A stretch of DNA of 64,000 nt, taken from contig NZ_BMSY01000002.1 in assembly GCF_014649395.1 (NCBI RefSeq), positions 124,001 to 188,000 of the forward strand. Reading direction: 5' to 3'. Source of the DNA: Streptomyces aureoverticillatus. GTDB taxonomy: Bacteria > Actinomycetota > Actinomycetes > Streptomycetales > Streptomycetaceae. Every line of letters begins with the position of its first letter. Positions within the stretch are counted from its first letter, which is position 1. Both the position numbers and the translations under genes were made by a program. This document shows, piece after piece, positions 54,412 through 64,000 of the stretch. The notes below the pieces were generated by a model. The model did no database searches, was not told the origin of the DNA, and worked only from the letters and a program-made list of their open reading frames with translations.

Positions 54412-55370
54412 GTGACCGCGATCCTCCGCATCCTGGCCCGCCGTATCGCCCTGCTCGTCCCGCTGCTGCTCGGCATCGTGCTCTTCGTGTTCCTGGTGAT
54501 GCGGTTCTCCGACATCGACCCGGCGTCGGCGTTCTTCCAGGGCGCGAACCCCACGCAGGAGCAGCTGCACCAGTTCCGCGAGGACAACGGCCTGCTCGAT
54601 CCGCTGCCGGTGCGGTACGTGGACTTCGTGGGCGATCTGATCGGCGGCGACATGGGCATCAGCGTCCTGACCCGCTCGCCGGTGATCGACCAGATCACGA
54701 CCGCGCTGCCGCTGACCATGCAGCTCACCTTCATGGGCCTCGGCATCGCGGTCCTGCTGTCGCTGCCGCTCGGCGTGCTCGCCGCGATCTACCGCGACCG
54801 GCTGCCCGACCAGATCATCCGCGTCGTCTCCCTGACCGGCGTCGCGGCGCCCGGCTTCTGGCTGGCGCTGTTGATGATCCAGTACCTGGCGGTGGACCTG
54901 GGCTGGTTCCCCACCGGCGGATACGTCAATCCGGGGGACTCCTTCACGGGGTGGCTGAAGACGATGACGCTGCCCGCGCTCGCCCTGTCCCTGCCCGTGG
55001 CCGCCCAGATGACCCGCATCGTGCGCACCGCCGTCGTCGAGGAACTCGACAAGGACTACGTCCGCACCGCCATCGGCAGCGGCCTGCCGCCCGTCGTGGT
55101 CGTCGGCCGCAACGTGCTGCGCAACGCCCTCATCAACCCGCTGACCGTGCTCGGCCTGCGCGTCGGCTATCTGCTCGGCGGCGCGGTCGTCATCGAGACG
55201 ATCTTCTCGCTGCCGGGCATGGGCAAGCTCATGATCGACGCCGTGAAGAACGGCGACCCGGCCGTCGTGCAGGGCGTCGTCATCACCACGGCCGTCGGCT
55301 TCGTCGTGGTGAACCTGGTGATCGACATCCTCTACTTGCTGGTGAACCCGCGATTGAGGGGAACCTCCTG

Positions 55371-55371
<1 letters not shown>
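54412..55371 (+). CDS. ABC transporter permease (DppB-like)
   Basis: This 319-residue permease has about six helices, starting with LARRIALLVPLLLGIVLFVFLVMRF. The conserved EAA-type loop is KDYVRTAIGSGLPPVVVVGRNVLRNALINPLTVLGL near residue 220. A 27-bp duplication sits upstream. The stop overlaps the ATG of the next gene by 1 bp. It forms the translocation pore together with the fused permease-ATPase. Confidence 0.92.
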
Positions 55372-57360
<1,989 letters not shown>

Positions 57361-57374
<14 letters not shown>

Positions 57375-58461
57375 GTCCGTACCCTCTGGGGCCCCCGGAG
57401 ACCAGCCCGAGGACGACCCCACCGCCCTGGTCACGCTGCGCGACGCGCACGTCGTCCACAAGGCCCGCACCGGCGGCCTGTTCTCCCGCGACCGCGTGTA
57501 CGCCCTGACCGGCGCCGACCTGGCCATCGCCCCCGGCGAGACCGTCGGCGTCGTCGGCGAGTCCGGCTGCGGCAAGTCGACCCTCGCGAAGGTCCTCGTC
57601 GGGGTGCAGCGGCCGACGTCCGGCGTGGTCGCGTACCGCGGCCGGGACCTGTGGGAGATGGGGGCCGCCGAGCGCCGCACCACCATCGGCACCGGCACCG
57701 CCATGATCTTCCAGGACCCGTCCACGGCCCTGAACCGCCGCCTGCCCGTCCACAAGATCCTGCGCGACCCGCTCGACGTGCACCGCCGCGGCACCCCCGA
57801 GCAGCGCGCCGACCGGGTGCGGGAGCTGATGAGCCTCGTCGGCCTGCCCACGGTGCTCGCCGGCGCGCTGCCCGGGCAGCTCTCCGGCGGGCAGCGGCAG
57901 CGCGTCGCGATCGCCCGCGCGCTCGCCCTGGAGCCGGAGCTGGTGGTGGCCGACGAGCCGACCAGCGCGCTCGACGTCTCCGTCCGAGCCCAGATCCTCA
58001 ACCTCCTGCTGGACCTGAAGGAGCGTCTGAACCTCTCCCTGGTCTTCGTCTCGCACGACATCCAGACGGTACGCAGGATGAGCGACCGGGTCATCACCAT
58101 GTACCTGGGCCGGATCGTCGAGGAGTCGCCGGCCGCCGAGATCCTGGACAACGCCCGGCACCCGTACACCCGGGCGCTGTTCTCGGCCACACCCGGGCTG
58201 CTCGACCCGATCGACCCGATTCCGCTCGTCGGCCCGGTACCGTCGGCCACGCGGCCGCCCAGCGGCTGCCCCTTCCGCACCCGGTGCTGGAAGGCCGACG
58301 AGGTGTGCGCGACGGCCATGCCGGACGTCGCGGACGCCGGCGCCGAGCACCGCTACCGGTGCCACCACCCCGTACTGGCGGGCGAGTCCACCCGCGACCT
58401 CGTCAGCCAGTCGTCCGCAGCGACGGCCGCCGCCACGGCCACGTCCAAGGAGACACCGTGA
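57361..58461 (+). CDS. ABC transporter ATPase (DppF-like)
   Basis: This 366-residue ATPase starts at GTG 57361, 14 bp inside the preceding gene. Walker A GESGCGKST lies near residue 64, signature LSGGQRQR near 177 and Walker B LVVADEP near 197; SHDIQTVRRMSDRV and the C-terminal CPFRTRCWKADEVC cysteine motif fit the oligopeptide type. It is the second ATPase partner of the fused protein. It overlaps the aldolase gene by 4 bp. Confidence 0.94.
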
Positions 58462-59402
58462 CCCTGTCGAACCTTCCTCCCCTGTTGACCGGTGTCGTCC
58501 CTCCCGTGTGCACCCCCCTGACCCCGGACAACGAGGTGGACGTGGCGTCCCTGGAGCGCCTCGTCGACCATCTGGCCGGCGCCGGCGTCGACGGGCTGTT
58601 CGTGCTCGGGTCGACCTCCGAGGCCGCGTATCTGCCGGACGGGCACCGCAGGACCGTCGTGGAGACCGTCGTACGGCACGTGGCCGGGCAGCTGCCCGTC
58701 CTCGCCGGTGCCATCGACATGGCCGGCCTGCGCGTCCTCGACCACGTCCGGGCCGCCGCGCGCGCCGGCGCGGACGCCGTCGTGGTCACCGCCCCCTTCT
58801 ACACCCGCACCCACCCCGCCGAGATCACCCGGCACTACCGCCTCGTCGCCGACCGCGGCGAACTGCCCGTCTTCGCCTACGACCTGCCCGTCTCCGTCCA
58901 CTCCAAGCTGGACCCCGACCTCGTGCTCGAACTCGCCGCCGAGGGTGCCCTGGCCGGGCTCAAGGACTCCAGCGGGGACGAGGGGGCCCTCCGGCGGGTG
59001 ATCCTCGGCGCCCGCGCCCGCACCGACCTGCACGACTTCGCCGTGCTCACCGGGTCCGAGCTCACCGTCGACTCCGCCCTCGCCATGGGGGCGCACGGCG
59101 TCGTGCCCGGGCTCGGGAACGTCGACCCCGACGGGTACGTACGGCTCTTCCGGTACGCCCGTGCAGGGGACTGGGAGCGGGCCCGGGCCGAGCAGGAACG
59201 GTTGTGCGCGCTGTACCGCATGGTGTCCGTCGGGGACCCCCTCCGCATGGGGGCCAGCTCCGCCGGCCTCGGGGCGTTCAAGGCCGCGCTCCACCTTCGC
59301 GGCGTCATCGACTGCCCCCTGACGGCGGCGCCCCAGGTCCCGCTGTCCGCGGCGGAGACGGAACAGGTGGGCAAGCACTTGGCCGCCGCCGGCCTGCTGT
59401 AG
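58458..59402 (+). CDS. DHDPS/N-acetylneuraminate lyase family aldolase
   Basis: This 314-residue TIM-barrel aldolase has GLFVLGSTSEAAYL (GSTxE, the pyruvate carboxylate site), the Tyr in FAYDLPVS near residue 140 and the Schiff-base Lys in LAGLKDSSG near 169. The DapA versus NanA versus KDG-aldolase branch cannot be fixed from motifs alone; its place in the operon with a sialidase in the same regulon favours sialic-acid lyase. GTG 58458 overlaps the ATPase stop (GTGA). If NanA, it would split N-acetylneuraminate into N-acetylmannosamine and pyruvate. Confidence 0.88.
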   Translation: MTLSNLPPLLTGVVPPVCTPLTPDNEVDVASLERLVDHLAGAGVDGLFVLGSTSEAAYLPDGHRRTVVETVVRHVAGQLPVLAGAIDMAGLRVLDHVRAAARAGADAVVVTAPFYTRTHPAEITRHYRLVADRGELPVFAYDLPVSVHSKLDPDLVLELAAEGALAGLKDSSGDEGALRRVILGARARTDLHDFAVLTGSELTVDSALAMGAHGVVPGLGNVDPDGYVRLFRYARAGDWERARAEQERLCALYRMVSVGDPLRMGASSAGLGAFKAALHLRGVIDCPLTAAPQVPLSAAETEQVGKHLAAAGLL

Positions 59403-59423
59403 GCCCTCGCGGGGCGCCCCAGT

Positions 59424-59629
59424 CCCGCCCCTTCACCGAAACCGGGGGCTGCCGCCCCCTGGACCCCCGCTGATCGCCGCTTCGCGGCTCGTCCTCAATC
59501 GCCGGACGGGCTAAAACCCAGCCGCACCGGCGAAGTATTCAGCCCCTCCGGCGTTTGAGGAGCGGGGGTCTGGGGGCAGAGCCCCCAGTTTCGGGAAAGG
59601 GGCGGGGTTGGGGAGGCCCCCGGCAGGGC
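59424..59629. repeat. Large imperfect palindromic intergenic element
   Basis: Outer arms (CCCGCCCCTT..., ...AAGGGGCGGG), middle arms (CGAAAC, GGGGGCT...; ...AGCCCCC, GTTTCG) and inner arms (CCTCAATCGCCGGACGGGCT; AGCCCCTCCGGCGTTTGAGG) fold back in order across 59424-59606. The right flank GGGGTTGGGG and GGGCCTACA recurs at 11670-11700 with the half element there. It separates two convergent genes, and the final CTA is the sialidase stop codon. It probably ends both messages. Confidence 0.8.
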
Positions 59630-60910
59630 CTACACCACCACCCGCCGCCACACCACCCGCTCGTACGTCCCGGAGACCCCCGTCTCGTACAGCACACCGA
59701 CCGCCCCGGGCCCCACCTGGACCAGGTCCGAATAGCCGGCCCGGTCCGGGGACAGGGTGAGGACCTTGCTGAAGGTGAGACCCGTGTCGCGGCTGCGCCA
59801 GAGGGCCATGGCCTGGCGGGCGGTGGGGACGGAGGGCCCGGAGAAGAGAAGGGGCCCGCTCCAGCCGCTGAGCTGGAGGACACTCGCCTGCACGACGGGC
59901 ACGTCGTTGAGCGTGGGCTGAACGACGTAGGGCCGATCGAGGGTGCGCCCGCCGTCGGAGGAGTAGGAGTCGAGCCGGTTGCCGACGGCGACACCGTGCT
60001 GGTCACGGGAGCTGAGGTACAGCCGGCCGTCGGGCAGCTGCGCCGCGCTGGACTCGTTGGAGTTGTGCACCCCGTCGTAGGTGTCGTCCACGAACCCGAT
60101 CCGCCAGGACCGCCCGTGGTCGTCGCTGTAGAGGGCGTGCCCGCCGTAGTACTTGGGCTCCTGCCCGTTGTCGGACGAGCCGGGCGCGGGCGCGGCCGAG
60201 TGGTTGGCGGGCACGACGAGCCGCCCGGCGTACCGCCCGTGGGTGAGCGCGACGGCGTGCCCGGGCCCGGTCGCGTACCACCGCCACGTCGGCCGCTTCA
60301 CGGCGGACGTGATCTCGCGCGGCACGGAGAAGGTGCGGCCGTCGTCCCGGCTGCTCTGCACGAAGACGCGGCGGCTCTGCGCGGCCGTGACCTCCCCGCG
60401 CATGATCTGGCCCTCGGTGACGGCACCGCTGTTGTAGGAGGTGAGCAGGACGACGCGCCCGGTCCTCGGGTCGACGACGGGGGCCGGGTTGCCCCGGGTG
60501 TCGCCCTTGCCCGCGGCGACCACGGCGAGCGGACCCCAGGTGCAGCCGCCGTCGGTGGAGCGGCGCAGGACGACGTCGATGTTGCCGGTGTCGGAGTCGC
60601 TGGACCGCCGCCCCTCGGCGAAGGCGAGCAGCGTGCCGCGGTCGGTGCGGACGACGGCGGGGATGCGGAAGGTGTCGTAGCCGTAGGTGTCGGCGGTGTA
60701 CGGCACGGAGCTGGAGCAGCCGGGTGCGCGGCCGGCGGCGGCCGCCGCGGGCGGGCCGCCGAGACCGGCGAGGGCGGTGAGCCCGGCCGCGGCGGCCAGC
60801 GCCACGGCTCCGGCGGTGAAGCGGTCGCGTACGGAGGGACGTCTTCTGCGGATCGCGCGGGTCATACGGCTCATGGGGCTCATGTGGCTCATACGGCTCG
60901 TGCGGCTCAT
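59630..60910 (-). CDS. Secreted sialidase (GH33)
   Basis: This 426-residue exo-alpha-sialidase releases terminal sialic acid outside the cell. After the signal peptide the FRIP motif (DTFRIPAV, arginine of the catalytic triad) is near residue 80. Five Asp boxes are seen: STDGGCTW, SRDDGRTF, SDDHGRSW, SSDGGRTL and SRDTGLTF, matching the six-bladed propeller, and the Tyr nucleophile is likely in GYSDLV. Position 60910 is chosen because GAGGAG is just upstream; four further in-frame ATGs follow from a short repeat. The signal starts TRAIRRRRPSVRDRF, then about 18 hydrophobic residues. It reads towards the aldolase gene and has its own copy of the shared regulatory motif upstream. Confidence 0.93.
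   Translation of the reverse strand: MSRTSRMSHMSPMSRMTRAIRRRRPSVRDRFTAGAVALAAAAGLTALAGLGGPPAAAAAGRAPGCSSSVPYTADTYGYDTFRIPAVVRTDRGTLLAFAEGRRSSDSDTGNIDVVLRRSTDGGCTWGPLAVVAAGKGDTRGNPAPVVDPRTGRVVLLTSYNSGAVTEGQIMRGEVTAAQSRRVFVQSSRDDGRTFSVPREITSAVKRPTWRWYATGPGHAVALTHGRYAGRLVVPANHSAAPAPGSSDNGQEPKYYGGHALYSDDHGRSWRIGFVDDTYDGVHNSNESSAAQLPDGRLYLSSRDQHGVAVGNRLDSYSSDGGRTLDRPYVVQPTLNDVPVVQASVLQLSGWSGPLLFSGPSVPTARQAMALWRSRDTGLTFSKVLTLSPDRAGYSDLVQVGPGAVGVLYETGVSGTYERVVWRRVVV
60863..60910 (-). repeat. Short repeats of ATGAGCC giving several possible starts
   Basis: The minus strand reads ATGAGCCGC, ATGAGCCAC, ATGAGCCCC, ATGAGCCGT and ATGACCCGC in frame, so M codons recur at residues 1, 7, 10, 13 and 16 of the chosen start. 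The true signal-peptide start could be any of them. Confidence 0.8.
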
Positions 60911-60923
60911 ACGGCTCCTCACG

Positions 60924-60949
60924 GCGGGACGTGGGACGTAGGACGTCCC
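60924..60949 (-). promoter_or_regulatory. Shared 16-bp motif, site 3 (sialidase)
   Basis: GCGGGACGTGGGACGT (60924-60939, plus strand) lies just upstream of the sialidase start and matches the sites at the GntR and importer genes. Its last part with the next ten bases makes GGGACGT-AGG-ACGTCCC, a perfect palindrome (60933-60949). This ties the sialidase to the same regulator. Confidence 0.72.
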
Positions 60950-61069
60950 GCGTGAAGCTAATGCGCCTCGGGCGGTACGACAATACCCCTGCGCCGCGAC
61001 AGAGTTGACGATGTGTTGACGCACGAGAGTGACGGCCGCTCGCTCAAGGCGGCATTCGAGGGAGTCCGG

Positions 61070-61774
61070 TCAGGGCGTCAGGCCCGGCGTCACCAGGCCC
61101 GACTCATAGCCCAGGATCACCAGCTGGGCCCGGTCCCGCGCGCCCAGCTTCCCCATGATCCGGCTGACGTGCGTCTTCGCGGTGAGCGGGCTGAGCCCGA
61201 GCGCTTCGGCCACCTCGGTGTTGTTCAGGCCCCGGGCGACCAGCGTCAGGACCTGCCGCTCGCGGTCGGACAGGGCGCCGAGCGAGGCGGGCGCGGGCGC
61301 TTCGGCCTCCGGGGTGACGGGCTGGCGCAGCACGCGGGCGATGAGGCGCCCGGTGGGGCCCGGCGAGAGGAGCGACTCGCCGGCGGCGACGGTGCGGATC
61401 GCGTCGAGCAGTTCGGCGGGCCTGGTGTCCTTGACCAGGAAGCCGGACGCCCCGGCGCGCAGCGCCTCGACGACGTGCTCGTCGGTGTCGTACGTGGTGA
61501 GCATCAGGACCTTCACGCCGGCCAGGTCCTCGTCGGCGGCGATCAGGCGGGTGGCCTCGATGCCGTCGAGGTCCGGCATGCGGATGTCCATGACGACGAG
61601 GTCGGCGCGCTCGGCGCGGGCCAGGTCGACGGCCTCGCGCCCGGTCCCGGCCTGCGCGACGACCTCCATGTCCCGCGCGGACTCCACGAGCATGGCGAAA
61701 GCCGCCCGCACCAGCGCCTGGTCGTCGGCGAGCAGCACCCGGATCGGTCCGTCCCCCTCGCGCACCGGGCTCAC
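61070..61774 (-). CDS. Response regulator, NarL/LuxR type
   Basis: This 234-residue DNA-binding protein has a receiver domain (VLLADDQALVRAAF, phospho-acceptor Asp in LVVMDIRMPD near residue 64, Lys in FLVKDTRP) and a C-terminal LuxR helix-turn-helix (LSDRERQVLTLVARGLNNTEVAEALGLSPLTAKTHVSRIMGKL). GTG 61774 overlaps the kinase stop by 4 bp, so they form one two-component operon. The signal and targets are unknown. Confidence 0.94.
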   Translation of the reverse strand: MSPVREGDGPIRVLLADDQALVRAAFAMLVESARDMEVVAQAGTGREAVDLARAERADLVVMDIRMPDLDGIEATRLIAADEDLAGVKVLMLTTYDTDEHVVEALRAGASGFLVKDTRPAELLDAIRTVAAGESLLSPGPTGRLIARVLRQPVTPEAEAPAPASLGALSDRERQVLTLVARGLNNTEVAEALGLSPLTAKTHVSRIMGKLGARDRAQLVILGYESGLVTPGLTP

Positions 61775-63129
61775 CCGCCCCCTCCTTCTCCCCGTCCGTC
61801 TTCCCAGCCTTCTCCCCAGCCCTCTTCCTGGCCGGGTTGTTGCCGTTGTCGCCGCTCCAGCGGCAGCACCGCCGCCACCTCGAAGCCCCGGGCGCCGTCC
61901 GCCCTGGGGCCCGCGTCGACCGTTCCGCCCACGCTGCGGGCCCGCTCCCGCATCCCGATGAGCCCGAAGCCGGGCGCGTCCGAGGACGCCGCGGACACCC
62001 CCACCCCGTCGTCCCGCACCGTCACCCGCAGCTCCCCGTCCGTCTCCTCCAACCGCACCGCCACGCTCAGGCCGGTCCCGCCGTGGCGTACCGCGTTGGT
62101 GAGGGCCTCCTGCACGATGCGGTACGCAGCGGCGCCCACCGCGGGTGGCACCGCGAGGTCCGGGACGCGCACCTCGATGTCCACCTTCGCGCCCGCCGTG
62201 CGCGCCGCGTCCGCGAGGTCGCCGATGCCGCCGAGGCCGGGCAGCGGGCCGCGGGACTCGTCGGCGCCGCCCGGGTCGCCGGGCCCGTCGACGCCGGAGG
62301 CCCGCAGCACCTCCAGCGTCGCCCGCAGCTCGCCCCGCGCGGTGCGGCAGGTCTCGGCGATGTCGTCGAGCGCGCCCGCGATGGCCGCGCGGTCCAGGCG
62401 TTCGGGGTCGGCGGCGAGGACGTGCGCGGCGACGGAGGTCTGCACGCCGACCAGGGTGATGCTGTGCGCGAGCAGGTCGTGCAGGTCGCGGGCGACCCGC
62501 AGCCGCTCCTCGGCGACCCGGCGGCGCGCCTCCTCCTCGCGGGTGCGCTCGGCGCGCTCGGCGCGTTCCAGGGCCGAGGCGACGTACTGCCGGTGGACGC
62601 GCACATAGGTGCCGAAGACCAGCACGGCGACGATCCAGCCCATGATCCGCACGATCTCGGTGACCGGGTCCCCGCCGACGCTCGCGTTGACGACGACGAT
62701 GGTGCCGATGATGTGGAGGCCCGTCAGCAGCGTGCGGCGGGGGCGCCCGGAGACGGCGACGGAGTAGAGGGCGACCATGCCGACGTGGGTCGCGGCGGTG
62801 TGCGTGTAGTCCAGGGCGTGGTACGGCCCGACGAAGGCCATGGTGGCGAGCAGCGCCGTCATCGGCCTGCTGCGGCGCCAGATGATGGGGATGTGGCCGC
62901 CGAGGAGGAGCGTCCAGCCGAGCGCGTCCGGCGCCCGGCCGTCCTTGACCAGGTGGGCGAGCACGACGGCGAGGGCGGCGAGGACCACCGCGAGCAGCGC
63001 GTCCTCCCGCAGGGCGCGCCGTGTTCCCGGCACGGCTCCGGAGAACGGCCACCACGGGCGCGAGGCGGACGGCGGGTACGGCACGTCGTCGGCTCCCCCT
63101 TCTCGTACGCGCGTCGCGGGTACGTCCAT
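61771..63129 (-). CDS. Sensor histidine kinase (HisKA_3 type)
   Basis: This 452-residue membrane kinase has an N-terminal module of about five helices (LLAVVLAALAVVLAHLV through IVRIMGWIVAVLVFGTYV). The phosphorylated His lies in VARDLHDLLAHSITLV near residue 217 (HisKA_3), and the ATP domain contains ALTNAVRHGG and GFGLIGMRERA. The C-terminal tail is Gln/Gly/Glu-rich. It signals to the LuxR-type regulator that overlaps it. The input is unknown. Confidence 0.93.
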   Translation of the reverse strand: MDVPATRVREGGADDVPYPPSASRPWWPFSGAVPGTRRALREDALLAVVLAALAVVLAHLVKDGRAPDALGWTLLLGGHIPIIWRRSRPMTALLATMAFVGPYHALDYTHTAATHVGMVALYSVAVSGRPRRTLLTGLHIIGTIVVVNASVGGDPVTEIVRIMGWIVAVLVFGTYVRVHRQYVASALERAERAERTREEEARRRVAEERLRVARDLHDLLAHSITLVGVQTSVAAHVLAADPERLDRAAIAGALDDIAETCRTARGELRATLEVLRASGVDGPGDPGGADESRGPLPGLGGIGDLADAARTAGAKVDIEVRVPDLAVPPAVGAAAYRIVQEALTNAVRHGGTGLSVAVRLEETDGELRVTVRDDGVGVSAASSDAPGFGLIGMRERARSVGGTVDAGPRADGARGFEVAAVLPLERRQRQQPGQEEGWGEGWEDGRGEGGGG

Positions 63130-63154
63130 ACGTGGCCCTCATCCTCCTGTACGG

Positions 63155-63183
63155 GGGCGCCCCTCCGACAGGGAGGGGCGCCC
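63155..63183 (-). terminator. Hairpin terminator after the MMPL gene
   Basis: GGGCGCCCCTCC (63155-63166) pairs perfectly with GGAGGGGCGCCC (63172-63183) around five bases, 43 bp past the MMPL stop and just upstream of the kinase start. Confidence 0.85.
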
Positions 63184-63225
63184 AGGGGCGGTCGCGGGAT
63201 CAGTGCCGCGCCGGTGGTCGTGGCG

Positions 63226-64000
63226 TCAGGGCACCCGGGCCAGTTCCGGAGCGTTGGACTCCGGTGCCGGAGGCGGGGTCTTCGCCTTCGACAGCGGTCC
63301 CGGCCACCACACCTTCCGGCCGAGCGCCAGGCTCGCGGAGGTCACCAGGTACGTCCGCACCAGGAAGGTGTCGAGGAGCACGCCGACCGCGATGACGAAG
63401 CCCAGTTCGACGAGCTGGACCAGCGGCATGTTGGTGAGGACGGCGAAGGTCGCGGCGAGGACCAGGCCCGCGGAGGCGATCACGCCGCCCGTGGTGCGCA
63501 GCGCGGTGAGCGCGGCGGGACCGGTCTCCGCCCCCGCCAGGCACTCCTCCCGCATGCGGTGCATGAGGAAGATGCCGTAGTCGACGCCGAGGGCGACGAG
63601 GAAGCAGAAGGACAGCAGGCCGAGTCCCGGGTCGGTGCCCTCGAAGCCGAAGACCGGCCCGAAGACGAGCCCCGCGATGCCCAGCGAGGCGGCCCACACG
63701 GCGACGACCGCGAGGAGCAGCAGGAGCGGGGCGATCAGCGCGCGCAGCAGGGCGACGAGGATCAGGAGCACCGCCGCGAGGACGATCGGCACGACCACCC
63801 ACATGTCACGCCGGTTGGTGTCCTCCAGGTCGATCTGTTCGGCGCTCGGCCCACCGACGTACGCGCCCTCCGGGTCGAGTTTGTCGCGGAGTTTCTCAAG
63901 GGTGGCGGTTTCCGCCGCCGTCTGCGGGGCGGCCTTGGCGGTGACGGAGATCTCGGTCCACTGCCTCGAACTCCGGCCGCGCTCCGCGCTGTCGACGCCC
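63226..64000 (-). CDS. MMPL-family RND transporter (C-terminal part, partial)
   Basis: The frame is open to the right edge; about 258 residues are visible. The last six helices of an MMPL/YdfJ-type transporter are present: VVVPIVLAAVLLILVALLRALIA, LLLLLAVVAVWAASLGIAGLVF, LSFCFLVALGVDYGIFLMHRMREE (helix with the conserved GxDY proton-relay residues) and the closing GFVIAVGVLLDTFLVRTYL. The soluble loop before it (LEKLRDKLDPEGAYVGGPSA) is the second extracytoplasmic domain. Such proteins export lipids or drugs. The apparent ATG at 63804 is internal, not the start. Confidence 0.92.
   Translation of the reverse strand, partial: GVDSAERGRSSRQWTEISVTAKAAPQTAAETATLEKLRDKLDPEGAYVGGPSAEQIDLEDTNRRDMWVVVPIVLAAVLLILVALLRALIAPLLLLLAVVAVWAASLGIAGLVFGPVFGFEGTDPGLGLLSFCFLVALGVDYGIFLMHRMREECLAGAETGPAALTALRTTGGVIASAGLVLAATFAVLTNMPLVQLVELGFVIAVGVLLDTFLVRTYLVTSASLALGRKVWWPGPLSKAKTPPPAPESNAPELARVP

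Overview
The window is a piece of a high-GC actinobacterial chromosome and almost certainly comes from Streptomyces. The evidence is strong third-position GC, many GTG starts, GTGA/ATGA gene overlaps, apparently leaderless starts, a GlnR box and a Zur box of the actinobacterial type, and an XRE/DUF5753 plus DUF397 pair. From memory, the run glyS, zinc ABC genes, zur, uppS, recO, with nirB, ppdK and dusB nearby, is close to a core region of Streptomyces coelicolor around SCO2487-SCO2512; I could not check this here.

Layout. 1-1.9 kb: end of an unknown gene, a four-copy 27-bp repeat, and a wall-anchored-looking protein with its class F sortase. 1.9-2.6 kb: a gene-free mosaic of intergenic repeats. 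2.6-6.9 kb: nitrite assimilation operon (FAD oxidoreductase, nirB, nirD) behind a two-unit GlnR box. 6.9-11.6 kb: two short-chain dehydrogenases, a small membrane protein and a KimA-like potassium importer. 11.8-14.8 kb: sugar ABC importer lacking its own ATPase. 14.9-20.1 kb: secreted peptidase, DUF6010-like protein and ppdK on the minus strand. 20.1-25.5 kb: ROK regulator divergent from two translationally coupled glycosidases. 25.5-34.6 kb: dusB, an XRE regulator, two DHA2 efflux pumps, an aldo/keto reductase with a TetR regulator, a GMC oxidoreductase and a small CxxC protein. 34.7-41.3 kb: core block glyS, znuACB-zur, uppS, recO.

Accessory-looking parts. 41.4-46.7 kb holds a toxin-antitoxin-like pair, two small minus-strand ORFs, an XRE/DUF397 pair and an NB-ARC-TPR STAND ATPase. 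46.7-49.8 kb is a divergent TetR/OCD versus SnoaL-like/NmrA unit with two matching palindromic operators. 49.7-60.9 kb is the most coherent system: FadR-type GntR regulator with a GH42 beta-galactosidase, a five-component SBP_bac_5 importer (one protein is a permease-ATPase fusion), a DHDPS/sialic-acid-lyase family aldolase and a secreted GH33 sialidase. A 16-bp motif of the form GYRGGACGTGGGAYST occurs upstream of the regulator, the importer and the sialidase, so the three transcription units look like one regulon for sialylated galactosides. 61-64 kb: a NarL-type two-component system and the end of an MMPL transporter.

How the parts work together. The clearest circuits are nitrogen (GlnR over nir), zinc (Zur over the znu genes, with zur directly behind them) and the proposed sialoglycan regulon: secreted sialidase, Opp-type uptake, cytoplasmic aldolase and beta-galactosidase, GntR control. 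The later steps of sialic-acid breakdown (NanK, NanE, NagA, NagB) are not in the window and would have to be encoded elsewhere.
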